Positions 1 through 7,543 of a DNA stretch of 64,000 nucleotides are shown here, one piece after another. The DNA is from Lachnospiraceae bacterium (GTDB lineage Bacteria; Bacillota; Clostridia; Lachnospirales; Lachnospiraceae). The stretch lies in contig CABJAV010000005.1 in the NCBI GenBank assembly GCA_902363675.1, positions 78,117 through 142,116 of the forward strand. Direction: 5' to 3'. The number at the start of each line of letters is the position of its first letter. The stretch's first letter is position 1. The notes under the pieces were generated by a model that saw nothing but the letters and a program-made list of their open reading frames with translations, made no database searches and had not been told where the DNA came from. A program made the position numbers and the translations under genes.

Positions 1-851
1 CCAAGAATCTCGATCCAGCCTTCTCCCTTACAGAAACGGCAACCCTTTCCGCCACACTTAAAGCAGGAAACATCCATCTCAGCAGATGGTTCTGTAAATG
101 GGAAATGATGTGGACGGAATTTTACTTTTGTCTCTTTTCCAAAAAGCTGCTGTACAAACTGGGTTAATGTTCCCTTTAAGTCAGAAAATGTAATGCCTTT
201 GTCAATTACCATTCCCTCAATCTGATGGAACGATGGTGAATGTGTAGCATCCACTTCATCTGCACGGAATACACGTCCTGGTGCAATCATACGGATTGGC
301 GGTTTCTTATTTTCCATCACACGAACCTGTACCGGAGATGTCTGTGTACGCAGAAGGATTTTATCTGTAATATAGAAGGTATCCTGCTCATCTTTTGCCG
401 GATGATTTGCCGGAATATTCAATGCCTCAAAATTGTAATAATCATACTCTACTTCCGGTCCCTCTACAACTTCATATCCCATACCTGTAAAGATACGCTC
501 TACTTCCTCTAATACCATTGTATTTGGATGTGTATGACCAACTCGATTCTTCTTTGCAGGAAGTGTTACATCAATCACTTCATGTTCCAGACGATGCTCA
601 AGTTCAGCTGCCTCAAGTTTCTTCTTAGTCTCTTCAAGTTTTGCTTCAATGGCTTCACGTGTTTCGTTTACCCACTGTCCGACTTTTGGACGATCCTCCG
701 GAGCAACATCTTTCATTCCTTTTAATACCGCAGTCAGTTCGCCCTTTTTACCAAGGATAGAAACTCTGACATCATTGAGTTTTGCAAGGCCATCGGAATT
801 TTCAATTTCGGCCATTGCATGTTCTCTGATTTTCTGCAACTTTTCTTTCAT
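1..851 (-). CDS. pheS: Phenylalanyl-tRNA synthetase alpha subunit, partial (runs off window)
   Basis: Catalytic alpha subunit that, with PheT, charges tRNA-Phe in the cytoplasm. About 283 codons are present; the C-terminal end lies beyond base 1. The N-terminal coiled-coil tRNA-binding arm (about residues 1-90) begins [15 protein letters not shown] and is followed by the class II catalytic core with the conserved segments [16 protein letters not shown] and [21 protein letters not shown]. Near residues 265-281 there is a four-cysteine knuckle ([12 protein letters not shown]), a feature of many bacterial PheS proteins. The start at 851 is preceded by AAGGAG at good spacing. The gene sits downstream of a T-box leader, so phenylalanine starvation should raise its expression; pheT would be expected just beyond the left edge. 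Confidence 0.96.
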   Translation of the reverse strand, partial: MKEKLQKIREHAMAEIENSDGLAKLNDVRVSILGKKGELTAVLKGMKDVAPEDRPKVGQWVNETREAIEAKLEETKKKLEAAELEHRLEHEVIDVTLPAKKNRVGHTHPNTMVLEEVERIFTGMGYEVVEGPEVEYDYYNFEALNIPANHPAKDEQDTFYITDKILLRTQTSPVQVRVMENKKPPIRMIAPGRVFRADEVDATHSPSFHQIEGMVIDKGITFSDLKGTLTQFVQQLFGKETKVKFRPHHFPFTEPSAEMDVSCFKCGGKGCRFCKGEGWIEIL

Positions 852-952
852 GGTTTTCTCCTTTTCCATTATTTTATTCATTATTTATTTTACGGAAATC
901 ACGGTCGATTGCTTGTTTTTGCTGTATAAGAACTCCCTTTGTAATTCCTATA

Positions 953-1222
953 CAGCAAAAAAAGCCCCTTGCAGTTTCCTGCAAGGGACGAATTAATCCG
1001 CGTTACCACCCTGATTCCTGTATCTTTCATACAGGCTCTCATTTTCTGCTTAACGTGCAGCCTCCGTCATGAACTAAACAAATATAAATCTTTCATTCAT
1101 GAAGCTCCTGTGCGAAAATTCATATCTTAATCTGTCTTAAGGAAGCTTACAGCCGATGACTTCCTCTCTCTGAAAGTGATTTAAGAATTACTGTACACAT
1201 TCATTGCCTTTAACACGTGTGC
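953..1222 (-). promoter_or_regulatory. T-box leader of pheS (probable Phe specifier)
   Basis: On the minus strand the conserved T-box AGGGTGGTAACGCG lies at 1000-1013 and is followed by a GC-rich hairpin with a run of T (953-987), the intrinsic terminator. An upstream Stem I region carries an AGAGAG (loop E-like) motif and a lower stem CTTTCA/TGAAAG. A TTC triplet at 1101-1103 (minus strand), on the 3' side of the presumed specifier loop, fits phenylalanine. Uncharged tRNA-Phe should stabilise the antiterminator and allow pheS transcription. The T-box and terminator are read directly; the specifier assignment is inference from position. Confidence 0.9.
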
Positions 1223-1223
1223 T

Positions 1224-1252
1224 ATTTTAACACAAGAAAGTTGGTTCTGCAA
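1224..1252 (-). promoter_or_regulatory. Sigma-A-type promoter for the pheS T-box transcript
   Basis: A -35 box TTGCAG (1247-1252) and a -10 box TAAAAT (1224-1229) are separated by 17 bp on the minus strand, placing transcription start just upstream of the Stem I region of the T-box. Confidence 0.7.
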
Positions 1253-1261
1253 GTGTTTCCT

Positions 1262-2995
1262 CTATTTTTCCTGTTCTAAATCCACATCAAAGATATTTTC
1301 AATCTTTACATCATGATAATAAAACTGCAGAATTTCCTGCCAGCTCATTCCTTCTTCGCCCATGGCATTCGCCCCATACTGGCTCATACCGATTCCATGT
1401 CCAAAACCGCCTCCAGATAAAACAATCGTTCCGTTTTTCTGGCTTTTAACTTCAAAGCAGGCACTCGGAACCGAGCTTGCATCCGTTCGTACCGTTCCAT
1501 CGGCCAGTTTCAGTTTTGTCATATATTTTCCAAGAAAAAAACGAATATCATTCTCTGCATCATAGTCTCTGTCACCCAATTCAAAACTTGCAGTAAGTGA
1601 AAGCACATAGCCGGAGCTACTCCGTTCTTTTACTTTGATTTTTTTCAAACGGCCAAGTTCCGGATCCATCCCCATCTTATTTGAAATGGTGGCGGTCCAG
1701 CGATAGTAAGGGGAATCCGAATCATAGGACTTGACCTGCTTGTTTATAAACTTATGAAATGCCTGTTTATTTGACAGATCTTTTGTTTTCGCTTGTGTAT
1801 GATTTTCACCTTTCAAATATCCCGGCGAATCAGCGTTCCACACCTCTAAGGTCTCTGAGTACCCCGGCGAAGTCGAATAGTAATAACAGTCCGTCAAAGC
1901 CCCATCATATGTCAGAACCATACCGCTTGTATCCTGTACTGCCTGGTCAGTCACATCGTAAGTTGTTGTTGCATGATACACCTGATAAGCGGTTGTATTA
2001 TCCAGATTGGCTCCGTACTGTGCATATGCCTGGTTGTGCATCTGTCCATAGGCAAATGTACGGGCACACACTGCCTGCGCTTTCAATGCCTCATAAGAAA
2101 AGCCAAGAGGCATCTCTGATGGCAGGACATAACGCACATAATCTTCCACCGAAAGTTCATTGATCAGTACATAACCGCCGGTTTCTTTTCGAACAATAAA
2201 ATTTCCTTCATATGCTTCTGCCAGCTTTTTGCCTTTGCGATTACATATAAACAGTTTTCCGGTTGCCGGTGAAATACAGATTTCTTCTCCGTTCTTTTTT
2301 CCTTTCAAATAGCTGCTTACCTTCGTCAGTTTTTTTGCCTTTACTTTTTTTTCATTTACTGTATAGGTTTTGTTACTCTTTATGTACAAATCCGAATAAG
2401 TGATATTATTTCCATTTTTCAACAGTACGCGGATATTATTTGCAATATCTTTCGAATACTGAACAACGGCACAGGCTTTCTCATCAGCTACAATCAGTTT
2501 TACCTTTGAATTTCCAATCACAAGATCCGACATTGCAATCTGGTGTACAGGTTGTCGGACATTTGCAGAATCCGCAACAACATACACCGGCAGCGTATCA
2601 TCATACGAAAGTGCCTCGTAATCCTTGATCTGTACTTCCGTTTCAGAATAACGATCCAATATACCTTCTATCCCATCCGGTTTTGCGAGAATACGAGTGA
2701 TTTTGCCGTGCGATAATTCAATATCTGCAACGCCGGTATAATCATTCTGTGCTGTGCCTTTTGCAATATAATTTGTCTTATCATAAAGAATAATTATTTC
2801 ATTATCTTTATTGGACATAATATAAACATTGCGAATCCATCCACTATAAGAATCATCAAACTGTTCCTGTTGATGTCCTTTCTGATCTGTCGGGTCTGAC
2901 AGGTTCATGACAATCACAAATGTAATGATAACCGTGATAGCAGTTAGTGCCAAAAGTAAAATTCCCAGCCGTTTCATTTTGTCTTTCTTTTTCAT
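1262..2995 (-). CDS. SpoIID/LytB-domain membrane protein
   Basis: A 577-residue protein with a short basic N-terminus, one membrane segment at about residues 10-30, a long extracytoplasmic region, then a SpoIID/LytB domain in the C-terminal half. The domain shows the family motifs LPSEMP, ALKAQAVCARTFA and near the end GGGFGHGIGMSQYGANAMG. In B. subtilis SpoIID is a peptidoglycan lytic transglycosylase of the engulfment machinery whose catalytic Glu lies in the first of these motifs; LytB proteins are amidase enhancers. At 577 residues it is longer than SpoIID (about 340), so the N-terminal 250 residues are an additional extracellular module of unknown function. It lies downstream of 6S RNA in the same orientation. 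Whether it acts in sporulation or vegetative wall remodelling cannot be told from sequence. Confidence 0.85.
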   Translation of the reverse strand: MKKKDKMKRLGILLLALTAITVIITFVIVMNLSDPTDQKGHQQEQFDDSYSGWIRNVYIMSNKDNEIIILYDKTNYIAKGTAQNDYTGVADIELSHGKITRILAKPDGIEGILDRYSETEVQIKDYEALSYDDTLPVYVVADSANVRQPVHQIAMSDLVIGNSKVKLIVADEKACAVVQYSKDIANNIRVLLKNGNNITYSDLYIKSNKTYTVNEKKVKAKKLTKVSSYLKGKKNGEEICISPATGKLFICNRKGKKLAEAYEGNFIVRKETGGYVLINELSVEDYVRYVLPSEMPLGFSYEALKAQAVCARTFAYGQMHNQAYAQYGANLDNTTAYQVYHATTTYDVTDQAVQDTSGMVLTYDGALTDCYYYSTSPGYSETLEVWNADSPGYLKGENHTQAKTKDLSNKQAFHKFINKQVKSYDSDSPYYRWTATISNKMGMDPELGRLKKIKVKERSSSGYVLSLTASFELGDRDYDAENDIRFFLGKYMTKLKLADGTVRTDASSVPSACFEVKSQKNGTIVLSGGGFGHGIGMSQYGANAMGEEGMSWQEILQFYYHDVKIENIFDVDLEQEK

Positions 2996-3040
2996 TGCAT
3001 CTAAACTCCTGTGTCTGTTATGACAATAATAATATAATAA

Positions 3041-3063
3041 GGAGCCACCATCGAGGTAGCTCC
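3041..3063. terminator. Hairpin between 6S RNA and the SpoIID gene
   Basis: A 9-bp arm GGAGCCACC pairs with GGTAGCTCC around a 5-nt loop (one mismatch). On the plus strand it is followed by TTTTCTCTT; on the minus strand by an AT-rich tract. It probably ends the 6S transcript or attenuates read-through into the SpoIID gene. Confidence 0.55.
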
Positions 3064-3083
3064 TTTTCTCTTACGTGCTTCAT

Positions 3084-3130
3084 AAAAATCTTTTGTTTCT
3101 AAAAATCTTTTGTTTCTAAAAATCTTTTGT
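3084..3130. repeat. Triple 17-bp direct repeat downstream of 6S RNA
   Basis: The unit AAAAATCTTTTGTTTCT occurs at 3084-3100 and 3101-3117, and its first 13 bases recur at 3118-3130. It lies between the 3' end of 6S RNA and the hairpin at 3041-3063. The origin looks like slippage or tandem duplication; no function is evident. Confidence 0.85.
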
Positions 3131-3362
3131 ATATTCTATGAGTAACCCAAAATGCCGGTTCCTACAATTTAGACTCCTAGCCAATGCTAGGTGGGCGACC
3201 GCAGTTTGCCTTCTGCCTTCCGCTGATACGAGGCGGCCTGACATCCAACAACTCATATAGGAATCCCGTTTAAAGTAAATGTAGGTTCTAAATAGCAGGA
3301 GTTGTCGCACATTCCAGGCTATATATTATCTTTAAGTACTTTCCAATGATTCTTTTGTAACC
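3131..3362 (-). ncRNA. ssrS: 6S RNA (ssrS), Clostridia type
   Basis: No convincing protein is encoded here, but the minus strand carries a strongly structured RNA with its own near-consensus promoter. A 10-bp closing stem forms between GCCTGGAATG (complement of 3310-3319) and CATTTTGGGT (complement of 3145-3154), allowing G-U pairs. Between the arms lie blocks I recognise from clostridial 6S RNAs, including CTTTAAACGGGATTCCTATA and a hairpin CCTAGCATTGGCTAGG. 6S RNA mimics an open promoter and sequesters the sigma-A RNA polymerase holoenzyme in stationary phase. The ends are approximate: 5' from the promoter, 3' from the closing stem. The alternative, another structured RNA, is less likely. 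Confidence 0.8.
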
Positions 3363-3368
3363 TCCTTT

Positions 3369-3397
3369 ATTATACTTTAATATGTGTATAATTTCAA
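3369..3397 (-). promoter_or_regulatory. Promoter of 6S RNA
   Basis: TTGAAA (3392-3397) and TATAAT (3369-3374) are separated by exactly 17 bp on the minus strand, close to the sigma-A consensus and directly upstream of the structured RNA. Confidence 0.8.
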
Positions 3398-3430
3398 TAA
3401 TAAATTCCATGTACTTTTTGGAAAATTGCT

Positions 3431-3775
3431 CTATAAAATATACTTATTCCGATTTTCTCTCATACCATGCGCAAATATAGCAAGTGCAATTAGGAACGCA
3501 ACCAGCTCTGCATATGTCCATACACGTCCAACCTGAATAATCTTGCGATCAGCAAGAATTCCTATAACTCCAACAATCAATGACACAATTGCAAAAAATA
3601 TCATATATGGAAACGAACTGTCAATATATGCCTTTGGATCTTTGCATTTTTTTATTTCATCCTCTGCCACAACCACACTGTTAATTTTGCCTGTTCTCTT
3701 CATCTGAAAAGCTATCGCACCAAGATAAATCCCAAAAACGGCAATTACAATATCCATCAATAAAATAGTTTTCAT
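3431..3775 (-). CDS. Small three-helix membrane protein, unknown function
   Basis: A 114-residue protein with three clear hydrophobic segments: about residues 4-22 (MDIVIAVFGIYLGAIAF), 55-75 (YMIFFAIVSLIVGVIGIL) and 84-104 (YAELVAFLIALAIFAHGM). A charged loop between the first two helices carries KRTGKINS and EDEIKKCKDPKAYIDSS. The start is supported by an AGGAGG eight bases upstream. It is monocistronic by position, divergent from the receiver gene at 3932. I do not recognise a named family, and nothing indicates a substrate. Confidence 0.7.
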   Translation of the reverse strand: MKTILLMDIVIAVFGIYLGAIAFQMKRTGKINSVVVAEDEIKKCKDPKAYIDSSFPYMIFFAIVSLIVGVIGILADRKIIQVGRVWTYAELVAFLIALAIFAHGMRENRNKYIL

Positions 3776-3872
3776 TTTATAATTCCTCCTGTACTTTTAA
3801 TTTTTTTATTGTAACATCTTTTGATATAAATGAAAACCTTTTGTGTTTTTTGTCAAAATATTCAAAAAATCA

Positions 3873-3901
3873 TTGTATTATTTTGTATTTTATAGTAAAA
3901 T
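3873..3901 (+). promoter_or_regulatory. Promoter for the receiver/CheX-like operon
   Basis: TTGTAT (3873-3878) and TAAAAT (3896-3901) are spaced by 17 bp, 30 bp upstream of the receiver start, which has AAAAGGAG as ribosome binding site. Confidence 0.6.
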
Positions 3902-3931
3902 GTACTTAATATTTAAAAAGGAGACAAAAAT

Positions 3932-4309
3932 ATGAGTATAGAAAATGCTAAAATTTTAATTACTGACGACTCTATCCTTGCAAGAAAACAACTAAAGGAT
4001 ATCATTTCAACATTAGGCTCTCCCGTTTTTATCGAAGCTGTGGATGGACAGGATGCAATCGACAAATACAAAGAATCCAATCCAGACCTCGTTTTTCTAG
4101 ACATCGTTATGCCAAAAAAAGACGGCAATGCTGCAATCAGAGAAATCATGGAATTCGATTCTGAAGCAAACATTATCATCGCTTCCTCTGTTGGTACCCA
4201 GTCCCAGTTGAAGCTTGCACTTGAAGCTGGTGCAAAAGACTTTATCCAGAAACCTTTGGATAAAGATCAGGTAGTTAAGGTAGTCAGCAAATTCCTGGAA
4301 GGGAGATAA
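3932..4309 (+). CDS. Stand-alone CheY-like receiver protein
   Basis: A 125-residue single-domain response regulator. The acidic pair is ITDDS (residues 10-14), the phosphoacceptor is D57 in VFLDIVMPKKDG, the conserved Ser lies in IIIASSVG and the conserved Lys in FIQKPLDK. There is no output domain, so it should act by protein-protein contact as CheY does. It is cotranscribed with the next gene, three bases downstream. No kinase, CheA, receptor or flagellar gene is visible in the window, so its phosphate donor is unknown. The paired gene carries a CheX-like domain, a phosphatase family for CheY-P, which supports a self-contained switch. Confidence 0.9.
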   Translation: MSIENAKILITDDSILARKQLKDIISTLGSPVFIEAVDGQDAIDKYKESNPDLVFLDIVMPKKDGNAAIREIMEFDSEANIIIASSVGTQSQLKLALEAGAKDFIQKPLDKDQVVKVVSKFLEGR

Positions 4310-4312
4310 AAT

Positions 4313-5203
4313 ATGTATACACAATTTTTCGGAAACTATTTATTATCCAACGGATATGTGACAAAGGAACAGCTTTTTTCCGCAATGCAGCGCCAGGCAG
4401 ATAATCACTTAAAGTTAGGTACTCTTGCAATTCATGCAGGATACATGAATGCATCAGAAGTTGATGATACCGTCATTCACCAGACGCATCAGGATCGGAA
4501 ATTTGGCGAGCTTGCAGTAGAACTTGGCTATATGACAGATGAACAGGTAATGGAGCTGTTAAAAGAACAAAAGCCGGCATTCCTTTCTCTTGGACAGGTA
4601 TTGCTGGATGACGGAATTTTAAGCAACAGTGATTTTGAACAGATTATGAATGATTATCGTTCCAAAAACGGGCTTGTTGAATCCGATATTGAAGATTCCG
4701 CTGTTGTTCGCAATCTGTTCCGCAATCTCTTTGTTTCTTCTAATGTATCGCTTTCTCGCAACGGTCAGATGTTTGTAGAACTTCTGTTTAACGATTTTAT
4801 CCGTTTCATTGGTGACGATTTCACATTAGGTGGCATCAGTGAAGCAAAAGAAATTCCTGTAAAATGTTGTGTAAAACAGGAAATATTTGGCGATTACGCA
4901 ATCCGGACATACATATCCATGGAAAAAGATGTTGCAATTGCATTTGCATCTCGATATGTAAAAGACACATTTAACGACTATGATGAATATGTTCAGGCAT
5001 CTCTTGAAGATTTCCTGAATCTGCAGAATGGTCTGTTTATCGTAAATGTATCCAATGATTCTTCTACCGAACTTACGATTGGTGCACCGGAACATATTAC
5101 GGGCGATACATTTTCTTTTGAGAATAAAGCATATCATTTTCCATTTATGTTTCCGTTTGGAACTGTTAATATTTATATTGAAGCTGTCAAAATTGATGAG
5201 TAA
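4313..5203 (+). CDS. MshEN-like repeat plus CheX-like phosphatase domain protein
   Basis: A 296-residue protein in two parts. Residues 1-120 contain three helical repeats of the kind NYLLSNGYVTKEQLFSAM, AVELGYMTDEQVMELL and VLLDDGILSNSDFEQIM, each led by a 'LG/L.G.(L/A)' turn, resembling the N-terminal MshEN/GSPII_E domain that in some proteins binds c-di-GMP. Residues 135-296 resemble CheX/CheC-type phosphatases. The CheX signature ExxNxxxG aligns with D233-x-x-N236-x-x-x-G240, so the catalytic Glu would be Asp, with a Glu (E232) one residue earlier. It lies three bases after a receiver gene and is followed by a strong terminator, so the two form one unit. Domain assignments are by eye. Confidence 0.7.
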   Translation: MYTQFFGNYLLSNGYVTKEQLFSAMQRQADNHLKLGTLAIHAGYMNASEVDDTVIHQTHQDRKFGELAVELGYMTDEQVMELLKEQKPAFLSLGQVLLDDGILSNSDFEQIMNDYRSKNGLVESDIEDSAVVRNLFRNLFVSSNVSLSRNGQMFVELLFNDFIRFIGDDFTLGGISEAKEIPVKCCVKQEIFGDYAIRTYISMEKDVAIAFASRYVKDTFNDYDEYVQASLEDFLNLQNGLFIVNVSNDSSTELTIGAPEHITGDTFSFENKAYHFPFMFPFGTVNIYIEAVKIDE

Positions 5204-5223
5204 ATCAATAAAAATAGGCAAAA

Positions 5224-5258
5224 CAAAACCCCCGCCAGATTTCTGACGGGGGTTTGCT
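5224..5258. terminator. Bidirectional terminator between the CheX-like gene and the ABC operon
   Basis: CCCCCGCCAGA pairs with TCTGACGGGGG around a tiny loop, flanked by A-rich and T-rich tracts. It serves both convergent transcripts (ending at 5203 and 5276). Confidence 0.9.
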
Positions 5259-5275
5259 TTATAAAATATTTCGTT

Positions 5276-6016
5276 CTATAAGACTTTTGATAAAAATTCA
5301 CACAAACGAGGATTCTTTGGATTGGCAAAAAATTCTTTCGGACCACTCTCCTCCTGAATCTGTCCCTCATTGATAAACATGACACGTGTTGCAACCTCTC
5401 TGGCAAATCCCATCTCATGCGTTACCACAACCATAGTCATTCCATCCTGCGCAAGTTCTTTCATAATTTCAAGAACTTCACCGACCATTTCCGGATCCAA
5501 TGCAGAAGTAGGCTCATCAAATAACATGACATCCGGATTCATAGCAAGCGCACGTGCAATTGCAATACGCTGCTTCTGTCCACCAGAAAGCATAGCTGGA
5601 TAAGTATCCGCTTTGTCGAACAGGCCAACTCTTTTTAACAGTTCATCTGCTCTCTTAGACGCTCCTTCCTTATTCATAAGTCCTGTCTGTACTGGCGCAA
5701 GCATAATATTTTCTTTCACGGTATAATTTGGAAACAGATTAAACTGCTGAAAAACCATACCGATTTTCTGACGCATCTTATTGATATCAACAGACTTGTC
5801 TGTAATATCCGTTCCTTCGAACGTAATTACACCGGAAGTCGGCTCCTCCAAAAGATTCAGAGAACGTAAGAATGTAGACTTACCGCAACCGGACGGCCCG
5901 ATAATCGCTACAACTTCTCCCTGAGCGATTTCTGTCGAAATACCATTTAATACTTTAACGTCACCAAAGGATTTACATAAATCTTTCACTTCAATTAATA
6001 CATTCTTATCGCTCAT
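5276..6016 (-). CDS. Polar amino acid ABC transporter ATP-binding protein (GlnQ family)
   Basis: A 246-residue cytoplasmic ATPase of the polar amino acid uptake family. It has Walker [10 protein letters not shown] (about residues 38-46), the Q-loop [13 protein letters not shown], signature LSGGQKQR, Walker [13 protein letters not shown] and the switch His in [10 protein letters not shown]. The start at 6016 overlaps the end of the permease gene by 11 bp, indicating translational coupling. It is the last gene of thrC-SBP-permease-ATPase. Substrate cannot be read from the ATPase; GlnQ-family members serve glutamine, glutamate, arginine or cystine systems. Confidence 0.95.
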   Translation of the reverse strand: MSDKNVLIEVKDLCKSFGDVKVLNGISTEIAQGEVVAIIGPSGCGKSTFLRSLNLLEEPTSGVITFEGTDITDKSVDINKMRQKIGMVFQQFNLFPNYTVKENIMLAPVQTGLMNKEGASKRADELLKRVGLFDKADTYPAMLSGGQKQRIAIARALAMNPDVMLFDEPTSALDPEMVGEVLEIMKELAQDGMTMVVVTHEMGFAREVATRVMFINEGQIQEESGPKEFFANPKNPRLCEFLSKVL

Positions 6017-6692
6017 TTGTTCTCAACCTCATTTCCAGTTTGTGTACACCGGCTGTCAGGATCATGACAATCACAAGATAAATGATGGCCACTCCAAACA
6101 ATGGTAAAAATGGATCGTATGTCTGGCTTCGAATCAAATCTCCACCCTTTGTCAGATCCGGAATTGCAATATAACCACTGATAGAAGTCTCTTTCAGTAA
6201 TGTAATAAATTCATTTGCAAGTGCTGGAAGAACATTCTTAAACGCCTGCGGAAGAATAATAAGCCGCATTGTCTGACCATAATTCAATCCAAGGCTTCGT
6301 CCAGCTTCAAACTGTCCTTCATCTACAGCCATAATACCAGAACGAACAATTTCTGCTACATACGCTGCCGAATTGAGTCCAAAAGCAATAACCGCTACTG
6401 CAATCTTACTGTTCAAAGACACCAGAATTATGTAATACATAATCAAAAGCTGTACCATCGTAGGCGTTCCACGCCAAATTGTCAAATAAACCTTACAGAT
6501 GAAATTCAAAATATTCAATCCGCCATGCTTATCATGAGTTGCGCGAATAATTGCAACAAGGAAACCAACCACAATACCTAGTAATACTGCAAGTACTGCA
6601 ATCAAAAGTGTATTTCCAAGACCTCTTAACAGATACATATATCTGTCATCTTTTATAAAATCCAATTGAAAGCTACTAATAAAATCGCTCAA
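6006..6692 (-). CDS. Polar amino acid ABC transporter permease (HisM/GlnP family)
   Basis: A 228-residue membrane protein with about five membrane segments. The EAA loop that contacts the ATPase is [20 protein letters not shown], followed by [20 protein letters not shown], typical of the amino acid 3-TM permease family. The best start is TTG at 6692, six to seven bases after GGAGG; the only ATG near the Shine-Dalgarno is in another frame. It follows the substrate-binding gene by 20 bp and overlaps the ATPase gene by 11 bp. Confidence 0.93.
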   Translation of the reverse strand: MSDFISSFQLDFIKDDRYMYLLRGLGNTLLIAVLAVLLGIVVGFLVAIIRATHDKHGGLNILNFICKVYLTIWRGTPTMVQLLIMYYIILVSLNSKIAVAVIAFGLNSAAYVAEIVRSGIMAVDEGQFEAGRSLGLNYGQTMRLIILPQAFKNVLPALANEFITLLKETSISGYIAIPDLTKGGDLIRSQTYDPFLPLFGVAIIYLVIVMILTAGVHKLEMRLRTNER

Positions 6693-6712
6693 GGTTCATC
6701 CTCCTATACCGA

Positions 6713-7507
6713 TTATTTCTTTCTGACAACAATAACCTGACATGCTGTCGTATAAGTATCAGTAAAGTCAATATTTTTCAAACGATCCTCTGTAACAGTC
6801 ATACCAGCAGCACCAAAATCTGCTTTTCCAGAAGATACTGCAGCAATAATTGCATCGAACTCCATATCTTCAATTTTCAGTTCATAACCAAGTTTATCAC
6901 AGATTGCTTTTGAAATATCCGCATCAATACCAACAACATTATCTCCATCATAATACTCATATGGCTCAAACTGTGCATTGGTTGCCATTGTTAACGTACC
7001 GTTTGGATACTCTGTTCCTTCCGGAGTCTCATATGGATGCTTGCCCGCTTCATCTCCAATATAGTTGCTGATAATAGAATCAATTGTTCCATCCTTCTCC
7101 AACTCTTCAATTGCCTTGTTAAAAGAATCTGTCAAATCTGTATTATCTTTAGCGATACAGATGGCATACTCTTCCGGATCAAAGGTATCGGATAAAATCT
7201 TCAAATCATCATTTTTCTTAACAAATGCTTCTGCCGGCTGCTGATCAATAACAACACAGTCAATCTTTCCAGTCTTTAATGCCTGAATTGCATCTGCACC
7301 TTTATTATAACGCTCTACCGTCGATCCATTCTCTTTCTCATAAGAAGTAGCATCTTCATCGCCAGTTGTACCAAGCTGTACACCGATAGTCTTTCCCGGC
7401 AAATCATCTCTGGAATTCACAGAATTAGCCGGTACAGAAGAACCACAGCCTGCCATTGCAGCTGCCATCGCTGACACAAGCATAATTGAAATCAGTTTCT
7501 TTTTCAT
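6713..7507 (-). CDS. Amino acid ABC transporter substrate-binding lipoprotein, apparently circularly permuted
   Basis: A 264-residue lipoprotein with a signal peptide and lipobox AAAMAGC. It belongs to the type II SBP_bac_3 fold but the order of its halves is reversed. Residues about 34-160 hold what is normally the second half (DDLPGKTIGVQLGTTGD, then ALKTGKIDCVVIDQQPA, then the C-terminal helix EELEKDGTIDSIISNYIGD). Residues about 165-262 hold what is normally the first half (NGTLTMATNAQFEPYEYYDG, VGIDADISKAICDKLG, then AGMTVTEDRLKNIDFTDTY). In ordinary GlnH-type proteins the ATNAxFxPFEY strand opens the mature protein. Both ligand-contact regions are intact, so it should fold and bind. The gene is 36 bp after thrC with AGAGG as ribosome binding site. 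Substrate unknown, probably a polar amino acid. Confidence 0.9.
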   Translation of the reverse strand: MKKKLISIMLVSAMAAAMAGCGSSVPANSVNSRDDLPGKTIGVQLGTTGDEDATSYEKENGSTVERYNKGADAIQALKTGKIDCVVIDQQPAEAFVKKNDDLKILSDTFDPEEYAICIAKDNTDLTDSFNKAIEELEKDGTIDSIISNYIGDEAGKHPYETPEGTEYPNGTLTMATNAQFEPYEYYDGDNVVGIDADISKAICDKLGYELKIEDMEFDAIIAAVSSGKADFGAAGMTVTEDRLKNIDFTDTYTTACQVIVVRKK

Positions 7508-7543
7508 TTTGTTATCCTCTTTTCTTCTATTTGTATCTATTGA

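Noticed and set aside
1759..2163. A 134-residue plus-strand ORF opposite the SpoIID gene
   Set aside because: It is antisense to a well-supported gene and has no family features; the same holds for many similar ORFs opposite leuS, topB and argH.
3084..3130. CRISPR-like repeats
   Set aside because: Units are directly tandem without spacers.
3116..3310. A 64-residue ORF on the minus strand
   Set aside because: It lies entirely inside the 6S RNA and follows RNA structure, not codon structure.
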